In this document: piece by piece, positions 1 to 7,613 of the stretch | Numbering within the stretch: the first letter of the stretch is position 1 | Layout of the letters: every line of letters begins with the position of its first letter | Source: Pseudomonas fragi | GTDB taxonomy: Bacteria; Pseudomonadota; Gammaproteobacteria; Pseudomonadales; Pseudomonadaceae | DNA: 64,000 nt | Direction: 5' to 3' | NCBI RefSeq assembly: GCF_025426255.1 | Contig: NZ_CP104861.1 | Location: 4,216,001-4,280,000, forward strand | Program-made: the position numbers and the translations under genes | Notes under the pieces: generated by a model | Databases searched by the model: none | Seen by the model: only the letters and a program-made list of their open reading frames with translations | What the model was told of the DNA's origin: nothing

Positions 1-969
1 TTCGACATGGGCCGCGTTGAAGGCTATCGCAACTTCTGCAACAAGATCTGGAACGCGGCGCGCTACGTGCTGGACAAGGGCGAAGACTGCGGCCAGAACG
101 GCGAAGCCTACGAACTGTCGCTGGCCGACCGCTGGATCATCTCGCAGTTGCAACGCACCGAAGCCGAAGTGACCCGTCACCTCGACCAGTTCCGTTTCGA
201 CCTCGCGGCACAAGCCTTGTACGAGTTCATCTGGAACCAGTACTGCGACTGGTACCTGGAACTGTCCAAGCCTGTGCTGTGGGACGAAAACGCTCCGGTA
301 GAACGTCAGCGCGGCACCCGCCGCACGCTGGTACGTGTACTGGAAGTGGCCTTGCGTCTGGCGCACCCGTTCATGCCGTTCATCACCGAAGAAATCTGGC
401 AGCGCATCGCGCCGCTGGCCGGCGTTGAAGGCAAGACCATCATGCTGCAACCGTGGCCGGTGGCTAACGAAGCACGCATCGACCAGGCTGCCGAAGACGA
501 TATCGAATGGCTCAAGGGCTTGATGCTCGGCACGCGTAACATCCGTGGCGAAATGAACATCGGCCCGGGCAAACCGTTGCAGCTGTACCTGAAAAACGTC
601 AGCAGCGAAGACCAGCGCCGTCTGACCGAGAACGATGCCTTGCTCAAAAAGCTGGCTAAACTCGAATCGATCACTGTGTTGCAAGATGGCGCCGAAGCAC
701 CTCTGTCTGCTACCGCTCTGGTAGGTGAGATGGAAGTACTGGTGCCAATGGCCGGCCTGATCGACAAAAATGCAGAGTTGGCGCGCCTGGACAAGGAAAT
801 CCAGCGCTTGCACGGCGAAGTTGCGCGAGTGGGCGGCAAATTGTCGAATGCCGCGTTCGTTGACAAGGCTCCGGCCGAAGTCATCGAAAAAGAACGTGCC
901 AAATTGGCCGAAGCCGAACAGGCCTTGAGCAAATTGGCAGACCAGCACGCGCGGATTTCCAGCCTGTAA
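1..969 (+). CDS. valS: Valyl-tRNA synthetase, C-terminal part (5' end outside window)
   Basis: This is the last 322 codons of the class I synthetase that charges tRNA-Val in the cytoplasm. The frame is open from base 1, so the catalytic Rossmann and editing domains lie upstream of the window. Visible are the anticodon-binding alpha-helical domain (start of the fragment, RVEGYRNFCNKIWNAARYV, typical of ValRS) and the C-terminal coiled-coil arm (about residues 255-320, heptad-like LARLDKEIQRL) that contacts the tRNA elbow. The stop is at 967-969. A REP element and rlmF follow on the same strand. Identification rests on strong recognition of the family's C-terminal sequence. Confidence 0.96.
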   Translation, partial: FDMGRVEGYRNFCNKIWNAARYVLDKGEDCGQNGEAYELSLADRWIISQLQRTEAEVTRHLDQFRFDLAAQALYEFIWNQYCDWYLELSKPVLWDENAPVERQRGTRRTLVRVLEVALRLAHPFMPFITEEIWQRIAPLAGVEGKTIMLQPWPVANEARIDQAAEDDIEWLKGLMLGTRNIRGEMNIGPGKPLQLYLKNVSSEDQRRLTENDALLKKLAKLESITVLQDGAEAPLSATALVGEMEVLVPMAGLIDKNAELARLDKEIQRLHGEVARVGGKLSNAAFVDKAPAEVIEKERAKLAEAEQALSKLADQHARISSL

Positions 970-984
970 ATACGCTGCGCACCT

Positions 985-1044
985 GATCGCGGGCAAGGCC
1001 GCTCCCGCAGGGTTTAACTCTGCAGGAACGGGCTTGCCCGCGAT
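985..1044. repeat. REP-type inverted repeat (GCGGGCAAG family)
   Basis: The arms ATCGCGGGCAAG and CTTGCCCGCGAT flank a spacer with imperfect pairing, between valS and rlmF. It is the common Pseudomonas REP family whose core reads cgggcaagcccgctccc. It probably forms a hairpin in the valS-rlmF transcript. Confidence 0.8.
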
Positions 1045-1067
1045 TGCTTTTGTGGAATGAATTGAAC

Positions 1068-2084
1068 ATGACTACCCCACGTACTTCCAAAGCCACACGC
1101 CACAAGCCCAAGGCTGCCAGCGATGCCAAGCCGGTCGAGCCACGGGTCAAACCCAGCCTGCACCCGCGCAACCGCCATCAGGGCCGCTACGACTTCCCTC
1201 AGCTGATTTCGGTATGTCCGGAGCTGGCCGAGTTCGTGATCATCAACCCGTACGGCAAAGAGAGCATCGACTTCGCCAACCCGACTGCCGTGCGCGTATT
1301 CAACCGTGCCCTGCTCAAGGCGTTCTACGGCATTGCTCACTGGGATATCCCGGCCGACTACCTGTGCCCGCCTGTCCCGGGTCGTGCTGACTACGTGCAC
1401 TTCCTGGCTGACCTGCTGGCCAGCATGAACGACGGCGAAATCCCGCGCGGGCAAAACGTTCGCGTTCTGGACATCGGCATGGGCGCCAACTGCGTCTACC
1501 CGCTGATCGGCCATAGCGAATACCGCTGGCAGTTCCTGGGCACCGAAGTCGACCCAACAGCCGTCAAAGCGGCCAAGGCAATCGTGCAGTCCAACGGCCT
1601 GAACAAAGCCATCAGCCTGCGTCTGCAACCCAACCCGCAGAAAATCCTGCTGGACCTGCTGGAAAGCAGCGAACGCTTCGACCTGACCATGTGTAACCCG
1701 CCGTTCCACGCATCCCTGGATGAAGCGACGCGCGGCAGTGAGCGTAAATGGCGCGCATTGGGCAAGGCGGATCCAAAGCGCAAGCTGCCGGTTCTGAACT
1801 TTGGTGGCCAGGCGGCCGAGTTGTGGTGCGAAGGCGGCGAACAGCGCTTTGTCACGCAACTGATCCGCGAAAGCATCCAGGTGGGTCGACAAATTCTGTG
1901 GTTCAGCGTTTTGGTATCCAAGGCATCGAACTTGCCGGCCATCCAGACTGCGCTGAAAAAAGCCGGTGCGCGCGAAAGCCAAGTGGTGGACATGTCCCAG
2001 GGCAACAAGCAAAGCCGCTTTGTGGCCTGGACCTTCCACGACAAAGAGCAGCAGCAGATGTGGCGTGAAAAGAACTGGAAGTAA
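1068..2084 (+). CDS. rlmF: 23S rRNA (adenine-1618-N6)-methyltransferase RlmF
   Basis: RlmF methylates N6 of A1618 in 23S rRNA using SAM. The SAM-binding loop VLDIGMGANCVYPL lies near residue 133 and the catalytic N6-adenine motif NPPF near residue 210. The N-terminal 35 residues are basic and low-complexity, fitting RNA binding. The ATG at 1068 is chosen over an in-frame TTG at 1044, because the latter falls inside the upstream REP element and the family starts M-T-T-P. Length is 338 aa. The gene converges on hupN with a shared bidirectional terminator. The valS-rlmF-hupN-yejK order is one I recall from P. putida. Confidence 0.95.
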   Translation: MTTPRTSKATRHKPKAASDAKPVEPRVKPSLHPRNRHQGRYDFPQLISVCPELAEFVIINPYGKESIDFANPTAVRVFNRALLKAFYGIAHWDIPADYLCPPVPGRADYVHFLADLLASMNDGEIPRGQNVRVLDIGMGANCVYPLIGHSEYRWQFLGTEVDPTAVKAAKAIVQSNGLNKAISLRLQPNPQKILLDLLESSERFDLTMCNPPFHASLDEATRGSERKWRALGKADPKRKLPVLNFGGQAAELWCEGGEQRFVTQLIRESIQVGRQILWFSVLVSKASNLPAIQTALKKAGARESQVVDMSQGNKQSRFVAWTFHDKEQQQMWREKNWK

Positions 2085-2093
2085 GTGCATAAG

Positions 2094-2196
2094 CCTGTAG
2101 CCGCTGCTGCGGGCTGCGATAAGGCCTGAAGGGCCTTCAAAAAGCGGGGCTGCCTCGCAGCCCATCGCAGCCTCGTACCCCGTCAGCGGCTACAGG
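2094..2196. repeat. REP inverted pair (CTGTAGCCGCTG family)
   Basis: The outer arms CCTGTAGCCGCTG and CAGCGGCTACAGG enclose a variable centre that also contains pairing segments. It lies just after rlmF. It is the first of about ten copies of this family in the window. Confidence 0.85.
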
Positions 2197-2209
2197 ATTT
2201 GCGCCCATA

Positions 2210-2248
2210 AAAAAGCCGCGCCCGGACTTGTCCGGGCGCGGCTTTTTT
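2210..2248. terminator. Bidirectional rho-independent terminator between rlmF and hupN
   Basis: A 12-bp perfect GC-rich stem (GCCGCGCCCGGA / TCCGGGCGCGGC) with loop CTTG is flanked by A6 on the left and T6 on the right. It can therefore end transcription from both strands, serving rlmF (plus) and hupN (minus). Confidence 0.93.
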
Positions 2249-2253
2249 AATAC

Positions 2254-2535
2254 TTACTTGTTAACAGCGTCAGTCAGGCCTTTGGCCACAACGAGCTTGA
2301 TAACTTTTTTGGCTGCGATTTCGATGGCAGCGCCAGTCGAAGGGTTACGGCCAGTACGGGCAGGACGCTCGGTCACTTTCAGTTTGCCAATACCTGGCAG
2401 AGTGATTTCGCCGCCATTTTCCAATTGATCAGCAACGATCTGAGCCAGTTGGTCCAGAGCGTTACGCGCGGTAGTTTTTGGCGCGTCGATAGCTTCAGCG
2501 ATATCGGCGATCAGTTGGTCTTTAGTAATAGCCAT
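2254..2535 (-). CDS. hupN: HU-family nucleoid protein HupN
   Basis: A small histone-like DNA-bending protein of 93 aa that compacts the nucleoid. The HU fold is complete: an N-terminal helix pair, then the signature GKLKVTERPARTGRNPSTGA (about residues 49-68) forming the DNA-embracing arms with the intercalating proline, and the C-terminal helix. The sequence is nearly identical to the HupN paralogue that I recall beside rlmF and yejK in P. putida, so hupN is preferred over hupA or hupB. A purine-rich SD (GGAAGGAA) precedes the ATG. It is monocistronic and ends at the shared terminator. Confidence 0.94.
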   Translation of the reverse strand: MAITKDQLIADIAEAIDAPKTTARNALDQLAQIVADQLENGGEITLPGIGKLKVTERPARTGRNPSTGAAIEIAAKKVIKLVVAKGLTDAVNK

Positions 2536-2921
2536 TGAGATGTTCCTTCCCTATCAAATTCATTTGGTTTGCAGAGTGCAATGTCAGCCATCGAGCCAGA
2601 TCTCAAGGGTCTGGCACACCCGCCAGCTTTCACGACGAATCGCGTATGTAGATAGCAAAAACGGGGTTTGGTTCGACCTGACACATGCTGAATGCACGCT
2701 TTACGCCGTTTCCGAGCGCAAGACCGGGCAAAACTAGCACAGAGACGGTGAAATATCCGCCTCTACCTGGGCTTTTGGTCAGCTTTATCGCCTTAAAACC
2801 GTAAAAAAACCGTCTGAAGCAGTCTCAAGCCCCCCAAACCCCGACCTATCGCTCAGGTGCGGTACACTTGGCGTCTTTGCGGGGTACGCCCCCTGTCCTC
2901 TCATTACTCGCCGAGAAGCCC
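2536..2921. other. Intergenic region between divergent hupN and yejK
   Basis: About 386 bp with no credible coding sequence. It must hold the hupN promoter (minus) and the yejK promoter (plus). A possible minus-strand pair TTGCAC / TTTGAT with 17-bp spacing lies close upstream of hupN, but I give it little weight. No repeat or strong palindrome was seen. Confidence 0.5.
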
Positions 2922-3926
2922 ATGCCGATCCGTCATTGCATCGTCCATTTAATTGACAAAAAACCCGACGGTACGCCCGCAGTTCTCCACGCCCGTGACT
3001 CTGAACTGGCCGCGTCTCAAGCCATCGAGAACATGCTCGCTGACCTCAACGAAAGCTATAACGCCAAGCAAGGTAAAGCCTGGGGCTTTTTCCATGCAGA
3101 GTCCGGCGCGCATCCGTTCAGCGGCTGGCTCAAGGAGTACCTCGATGGCGGTAAAGATTTCACCGCTTTGAGCCGCATTGCAGTCGAGCACCTGCAAAAG
3201 CTGATGGAGGAGTCCAACCTCTCAGCCGGTGGCCACGTACTGTTTGCCCATTACCAGCAAGGCATGACCGACTATCTGGTCATCGCCCTGCTGCACCACA
3301 GCGAAGGCGTGGCGGTGACCTCGGAACTGGACGTGACGCCTTCGCGCCATCTGGACCTTGGCCAACTGCATCTGGCCGCGCGGATCAACATTTCCGAGTG
3401 GCAAAACAACAAGCAGTCCAAGCAGTACATTTCGTTTATCAAAGGCAAAAACGGCAAGAAGGTGTCGGAGTACTTCCGCGACTTCATCGGCTGCCAGGAA
3501 GGCGTCGACGGCCCGGGCGAAACCCGCACCCTGCTCAAGGCCTTCAGCGACTTCGTAGAAAGCGAGGACTTGCCCGAAGAGTCCGCCCGCGAAAAAACCA
3601 AGACCCTGGTCGATTACGCCAGCAGCCAGGCCAAAATCGGCGAGCCCATGGGCCTGGCCGAGTTATCGGAGCTGATCGACGAAGAGCGTCCGAAAGCGTT
3701 CTACGACCATATCCGCAACAAGGACTACGGCCTGTCGCCAGAGATTCCGGCAGATAAACGCACCCTTAACCAGTTCCGCCGCTTCACCGGGCGCGCTGAG
3801 GGGCTGTCTATCAGCTTTGAGGCCCACCTGCTGGGTTCCAAGATCGAATTCGACGAAGAAGCCGGCACGCTGGTGATCAAGGGCCTGCCGACCCAACTGC
3901 TCGACCAGCTCAAGCGCAGCAAGTAA
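2922..3926 (+). CDS. yejK: Nucleoid-associated protein YejK/NdpA family
   Basis: A cytoplasmic nucleoid-associated protein of 334 aa, found in gamma-proteobacteria and of poorly defined function. The sequence begins MPIRHCIVHLIDKKPDG, the conserved family start. The ATG at 2922 is chosen over an in-frame upstream ATG at 2868, because the extra 18 residues are not family-like. It overlaps the next gene by one base (TAATG), so the two are probably co-translated. Adjacency to hupN links two nucleoid proteins. Confidence 0.92.
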   Translation: MPIRHCIVHLIDKKPDGTPAVLHARDSELAASQAIENMLADLNESYNAKQGKAWGFFHAESGAHPFSGWLKEYLDGGKDFTALSRIAVEHLQKLMEESNLSAGGHVLFAHYQQGMTDYLVIALLHHSEGVAVTSELDVTPSRHLDLGQLHLAARINISEWQNNKQSKQYISFIKGKNGKKVSEYFRDFIGCQEGVDGPGETRTLLKAFSDFVESEDLPEESAREKTKTLVDYASSQAKIGEPMGLAELSELIDEERPKAFYDHIRNKDYGLSPEIPADKRTLNQFRRFTGRAEGLSISFEAHLLGSKIEFDEEAGTLVIKGLPTQLLDQLKRSK

Positions 3927-4276
3927 TGCTCAACGGTATTTTGAAGAAGGTCCTGTTTGTTCTGGTGGTGGTGGTCATTTTCCAGAACTGGGGCAAGATC
4001 GAGCGCATGCTCAACCCCTCGGGGGTCGTGCCTGAACAGACCAGGGCCAACGCCCGGGTGGTGCTGTATTCCACCGAGTGGTGCGGCTACTGCAAGGCCA
4101 CGCGGCGGTTTCTGGATGAAAAAGGCATTCCGTTCAAGGAGTTTGATATCGAGAAAGACCCGGCTGCCCGTCAAGCCTACGAGGCCCTGGGTGGACGCGG
4201 AATTCCGATACTGGACGTGAACGGCACGCTACTCAGGGACTTCAAACCGGATGCGATACTGGCGGCGTTGAAATAA
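3926..4276 (+). CDS. Membrane-anchored glutaredoxin-like protein
   Basis: A 116-aa thiol-disulfide oxidoreductase. Residues 5-20 are a single hydrophobic segment (LKKVLFVLVVVVIF) acting as an uncleaved anchor. The glutaredoxin fold follows, with dithiol active site C53-G-Y-C56 in STEWCGYCK and the cis-proline loop GGRGIPIL near residue 90. The start codon overlaps the yejK stop. The substrate is unknown; the side of the membrane is inferred, and periplasmic exposure is possible. A REP palindrome follows immediately. Confidence 0.88.
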   Translation: MLNGILKKVLFVLVVVVIFQNWGKIERMLNPSGVVPEQTRANARVVLYSTEWCGYCKATRRFLDEKGIPFKEFDIEKDPAARQAYEALGGRGIPILDVNGTLLRDFKPDAILAALK

Positions 4277-4292
4277 CATCACACCACTCTTG

Positions 4293-4360
4293 CTGTAGCC
4301 GCTGACGAGGAACGAAGGCTGCGATCGATCGCAGCCTTCGTTCCTCGTCAGCGGCTACAG
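4293..4360. repeat. Perfect 68-bp REP palindrome without spacer
   Basis: Bases 4293-4326 are the exact reverse complement of 4327-4360. Each arm starts CTGTAGCCGCTGACGAGG and runs 34 nt to a central GCGATCGATCGC. It lies between convergent genes and overlaps the last codons of the minus-strand GIY-YIG gene. It may act as a terminator-like hairpin for both. Confidence 0.95.
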
Positions 4361-4635
4361 GTCAAAACCGTCTCTGCCTGGCTTTGCACCAAACATTCCT
4401 TGGCGCTTTTCCTGAGCTTTTTGATCAGCCGTTCCTGGCGCAAGGCTTCGCCTTTATCGGGCCAAGTCTCGACATACACCAAAGCCACGGCCGGGCTTGA
4501 AGCAAAAAAGCGCGCGCCCTTACCGCTTTGATGCTGGGCAAAGCGGCGCACCGGGTCATCGCTAATACCGCAATACAGCGAGCCATTGGCAGCCCGCACC
4601 AGATAAACAAACCAGGGTTTTGCGCTCACCTTCAA
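4348..4635 (-). CDS. GIY-YIG nuclease-fold protein (UPF0213 type)
   Basis: A 95-aa single-domain protein of the GIY-YIG superfamily. Residues 9-22 (FVYLVRAANGSLYC) carry the VYL...LYCG form of the motif, followed by a conserved Arg (DDPVRR) and a Glu in the C-terminal helix. The family is common in Pseudomonas but its substrate is unknown. The start is uncertain: TTG at 4635 has an AGG seven bases upstream and overlaps the preceding TGA stop, while GTG at 4629 is the alternative. The final residues and stop (TGT-AGC-CGC-TGA) are supplied by the REP palindrome. Confidence 0.86.
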   Translation of the reverse strand: MKVSAKPWFVYLVRAANGSLYCGISDDPVRRFAQHQSGKGARFFASSPAVALVYVETWPDKGEALRQERLIKKLRKSAKECLVQSQAETVLTCSR

Positions 4636-5102
4636 CGGCTAACCTGAAAGGCCTTGAGCCCTTTTTGGGCCTGAGCCCGGATGGCGTTTTTCACCAGCGG
4701 CGTCCACCCCAACAACAAGCCCTTTGTACCCAACGCCTGACGCGACCAGCGCCAGAGGTCAAAGTGATCGTGGTGCTCGCAGATCTTGCCGTCGCGAAAC
4801 ACAAAGCGCGCCTGAATATCATTGACCACCGTAGCCCCGGTCTGGCTGAACACATAGGTTGCCACCCAGTGCGCACTGCCGCGCTGCCCGTCGGCCTGAA
4901 CTTGATCGAAAGTCAGGCTGAAGTCCTTGGCCCGCGAAGTCAGCATGCGCCACATGTCAGCGGCACTCTGTCCACGCAGTTCGCCAAACACCGGATCGCT
5001 GAACAGCACATCGTCGGTATAACAGGCGGCCATGGCTTGCACATCAAGCTGCTGGAAGGCCTGATAAAAGCGCGTAATCAAAGCTTGATGGTCTTGGCTC
5101 AT
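4632..5102 (-). CDS. NTF2/SnoaL-like nuclear-transport-factor-2 family protein
   Basis: A 156-aa alpha+beta-barrel protein. The typical opening helix is present (LITRFYQAFQQLDVQAMAAC, then YTDDVLFSDPVFGELRG), with the later strand VNDIQARFVFRDGKICEHHDHFDLWRW containing paired histidines. Family members bind small hydrophobic ligands or are isomerase-like enzymes; the ligand here is unknown. The ATG at 5102 is preferred over an upstream in-frame start at 5135. The stop abuts the GIY-YIG start, so the two genes form a pair. Confidence 0.82.
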   Translation of the reverse strand: MSQDHQALITRFYQAFQQLDVQAMAACYTDDVLFSDPVFGELRGQSAADMWRMLTSRAKDFSLTFDQVQADGQRGSAHWVATYVFSQTGATVVNDIQARFVFRDGKICEHHDHFDLWRWSRQALGTKGLLLGWTPLVKNAIRAQAQKGLKAFQVSR

Positions 5103-5168
5103 GGCAGGGTCCGTGCGGGTCAGGAATCCGAACACGATAATCTGCCATGAACAGAAACACTATGGGCC

Positions 5169-6464
5169 TCAGACTTTCTCGCTCTGCACATTCACGTACA
5201 AGGATCGGCCAGCACCGAGCCCGGCGATAATGGCGCCCAGGCCGATGACCGCGAAAATCCAGCCCACCGCATTCCAGCCACCGGTCAATTCATGCACTAC
5301 ACCGACGGCCAACGGCCCCATCGAAGCCACGGTATAACCAATGCCCTGGGCCATGCCCGACAGGTTGGCCGCGACATGAGCGTCCCGCGAGCGCAGCACT
5401 ATCATGGTCAAGGCCAAACTGAACGTACCACCCTGCCCCAGGCCAAGCACAATCGCCCAACCCCACAAACCTTCGATGGGGGCATAAAGACAACCGAACA
5501 GACCGGCCAGGGTCATCGCCATTACCAGCACAATTGCCAGCCGTTGATCTTTACCCCGCGTTGCCAGCCACGGGGCGCTCAATGCCGTGATCAATTGCAC
5601 GATGACCGAGCCGGACATCACCAGCCCTGCCTGGGTTGGGGTCAAACCGCGACCAATCAGAATTGAGGGCAACCAGCCAAAAACGATGTAAGACAACGAG
5701 GATTGCAGCCCCATATAGAGCGTCACTTGCCAGGCCAATGGATCACGCAGCAAGCCGCGCACGCGATAAGCAACGTTGTGTGAGCCCTGACGTTTGCCCA
5801 CTTGGGGCAACCAAAAAATGGCTGCTAACAGTGCGGGTAATGCCCAAAACCCAAGTCCCATGGCCCAGCTCTGGCCCAGCGACTCACTAAGGGGCACCGT
5901 CGCGCCCGCCGCCAGTGCCGCGCCCAAGCACAGGGCCATGGTGTAAACCCCGGTCATGGTCCCGGCATGCCCGGCGAAATCACGCTTGATAATGCCAGGC
6001 AGCAGTACGCCAATTACTCCGATACTGGCTCCGGCCAAAATACTCCCGGCAAAAAGCCCGACCTCACCCAGGCAACTGCGCAAGACAATGCCGCCACCCA
6101 GCGTAAAAAGAATCCCCAGCACCACCCGTTCCGTCCCGAAACGTCGGGCCAGGATCGGCGCCAAAGGCGCGAACAGCCCCAGGCAAAGCACCGGTAACGT
6201 GGTCAACAAGCCTGCCTTCGCTGCCGACAAACCAAGACTGTCCGAGACCTCGCCAAGCAATGGCGCCATGCTCGACAACGCCGGACGCAGGTTCAGCGCC
6301 ACCAGCACCAACCCCAACAGCAGCATCCAGGGGCGCAGCACGACGGGTGGCGTGTGTTGCACCTGCTCATCGTCAATTTCGGCGTCGATCAGTAACTCTT
6401 CCAGCTCATCCAGATGACGAGCGGGCTCAACGCTGGCATTGGCGATTGACGAGGGGGGACTCAT
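5169..6464 (-). CDS. MFS transporter, CynX/NimT family
   Basis: A 431-aa major facilitator with about 12 hydrophobic segments after an acidic cytoplasmic N-terminus of about 45 residues. The first helix carries LNLRPALSSMAPLL, the CynX/NimT hallmark. Relatives export cyanate, nitroimidazoles or other small anions; the substrate here is unknown. The ATG at 6464 is chosen because GGAG lies six bases upstream, inside the end of the regulator gene; an upstream ATG at 6488 lacks such a site. It forms an operon with the GntR regulator just upstream. Confidence 0.88.
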   Translation of the reverse strand: MSPPSSIANASVEPARHLDELEELLIDAEIDDEQVQHTPPVVLRPWMLLLGLVLVALNLRPALSSMAPLLGEVSDSLGLSAAKAGLLTTLPVLCLGLFAPLAPILARRFGTERVVLGILFTLGGGIVLRSCLGEVGLFAGSILAGASIGVIGVLLPGIIKRDFAGHAGTMTGVYTMALCLGAALAAGATVPLSESLGQSWAMGLGFWALPALLAAIFWLPQVGKRQGSHNVAYRVRGLLRDPLAWQVTLYMGLQSSLSYIVFGWLPSILIGRGLTPTQAGLVMSGSVIVQLITALSAPWLATRGKDQRLAIVLVMAMTLAGLFGCLYAPIEGLWGWAIVLGLGQGGTFSLALTMIVLRSRDAHVAANLSGMAQGIGYTVASMGPLAVGVVHELTGGWNAVGWIFAVIGLGAIIAGLGAGRSLYVNVQSEKV

Positions 6465-6477
6465 GGCTTGCTCCGGC

Positions 6478-7137
6478 TCAGGGTTCATTGATCAACGTCC
6501 GGCACAGCGCCATGGCTCGTTGCGGGTTTTGTTGTTCTACGGCTTCCAGTAACTCGACATGCAGGTCAAACACCAACTGACGCCGCGGATGAATATCCAT
6601 CGTCTTGCGTAAATGATTGGTCACGACGCTCGAGGTGTAGCGGTACAACTCGCTCAAGGCAGGGTTGTGCGCGGCATCAATCAGCCGCTGGTGAAACACC
6701 AGGTCGCAGCAGATATAGGTATCGAGTTCGCCGTGGTAATGCTGGCCACTGGCATTGAGTGCCTGATGCAACAGCCGCAAGTCCTCATCGGTGCGACGCA
6801 AGGCCGCCAGGCCAACCGCTTCGACTTCAAGGATTTGCCGCATCTCCCGGCCCTGCTCCATCGAGCACGATGACAACGCACGCAGCGTGTCCATCGGGTC
6901 GACGCGCCCACGCAGGTAACTGCCGTCGCCCTGACGGATTTCAATCAACCCGGCAAACGCCAGCACGCGCATCGCTTCACGCACAGTGTTACGGCTGATG
7001 TTCAGCTGCGTCGCCAGCTCGGGTTCGGTCGGCAAGCGCTGCCCCACCTCCCAGGTGCCGTTGTTTATGCGTGTTCGCAGTTGCTCAAGGGCCTGATCAA
7101 CCAGGGAACGTTTTATCAGCGGAGAAGCGTCTGTCAT
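6478..7137 (-). CDS. GntR-family regulator, FadR/FCD subfamily
   Basis: A 219-aa repressor-type protein. The winged HTH spans about residues 8-75 (LRTRINNGTWEVGQRLPTE and ISRNTVREAMRVLAFAGLI). The all-helical FCD ligand domain follows, with metal-binding residues expected in the segments CCDLVFHQRLIDAA and FDLHVELLEAV. The ATG at 7137 has AAGG nine bases upstream; an in-frame TTG at 7158 would overlap the putative operator. It probably represses itself and the downstream CynX-type exporter in response to the exported compound. Confidence 0.88.
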   Translation of the reverse strand: MTDASPLIKRSLVDQALEQLRTRINNGTWEVGQRLPTEPELATQLNISRNTVREAMRVLAFAGLIEIRQGDGSYLRGRVDPMDTLRALSSCSMEQGREMRQILEVEAVGLAALRRTDEDLRLLHQALNASGQHYHGELDTYICCDLVFHQRLIDAAHNPALSELYRYTSSVVTNHLRKTMDIHPRRQLVFDLHVELLEAVEQQNPQRAMALCRTLINEP

Positions 7138-7152
7138 TGAATTCGCCTTTTC

Positions 7153-7167
7153 ATCCAATCATAGGAT
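7153..7167. promoter_or_regulatory. Probable GntR operator palindrome
   Basis: ATCCAATCATAGGAT is a 15-bp near-palindrome located 16 bp upstream of the GntR start. A further half-site, ATCCTATCC, lies at 7180-7188. Position and symmetry suggest autoregulation. This is inference from the sequence only. Confidence 0.5.
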
Positions 7168-7260
7168 GAATTTCCCTACATCCTATCCAGACACATCCAG
7201 TTGGGCAATCAACTACAGCTTAAAGGCCGCAAAAAACGATCACTAACTATTGAACAAAAA

Positions 7261-7273
7261 ACCCTTTAAGGGT
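7261..7273. promoter_or_regulatory. Probable MqsA operator upstream of mqsR
   Basis: ACCCTTTAAGGGT is a perfect 13-bp palindrome 28 bp before mqsR. It closely resembles the AACCT-N3-AGGTT palindrome bound by E. coli MqsA, so the antitoxin probably represses its own operon here. Confidence 0.7.
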
Positions 7274-7301
7274 AATTTAAATCGTATCGAGGCTGCCTCT
7301 T

Positions 7302-7613
7302 ATGGAAAAGAAAACACCTCACTACAACCTGCCGTTGATTCAAGCCGATGTTCGACGGCTTGGCGCTGTAGCGTTTACCAAAAGCGCATTGGATGGCGGA
7401 CGAACCATGGGCCTTACCCTCGCGCAAATGCAGCGGGTCATTGCCACTTTAGAGCGCAGATCACTTTACAAGTCGATGTCGACCCACGCCGACCACAAGG
7501 TCTGGCAGGACGTCTATCACGCACAGGCCTACGGTTTGGCCATCTACATCAAGGTGACTTATCGCCCAAGTGGAGGGCCGCCAGTCATCGCTTTCAAGGA
7601 AAAAGACCTATGA
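7302..7613 (+). CDS. mqsR: MqsR toxin, type II mRNA interferase
   Basis: A RelE-fold endoribonuclease that in E. coli cleaves mRNA at GCU/GCA sites in the absence of MqsA. The 103-aa protein keeps the MqsR pattern: a basic N-terminus MEKKTPHYNL, the central YKSMSTHADHKVWQDVYH (about residues 56-73), the family's signature, and the C-terminal strand VIAFKEKDL. The stop overlaps the mqsA start (ATGA). A GAGG/CCTC mini-hairpin just before the ATG could partly mask the ribosome-binding site. Confidence 0.93.
   Translation: MEKKTPHYNLPLIQADVRRLGAVAFTKSALDGGRTMGLTLAQMQRVIATLERRSLYKSMSTHADHKVWQDVYHAQAYGLAIYIKVTYRPSGGPPVIAFKEKDL

Noticed and set aside
1014..2165. 383-codon open frame opposite rlmF
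   Set aside because: It is the antisense shadow of a well-recognised gene in GC-rich DNA, has no SD or family similarity, and crosses a REP element.
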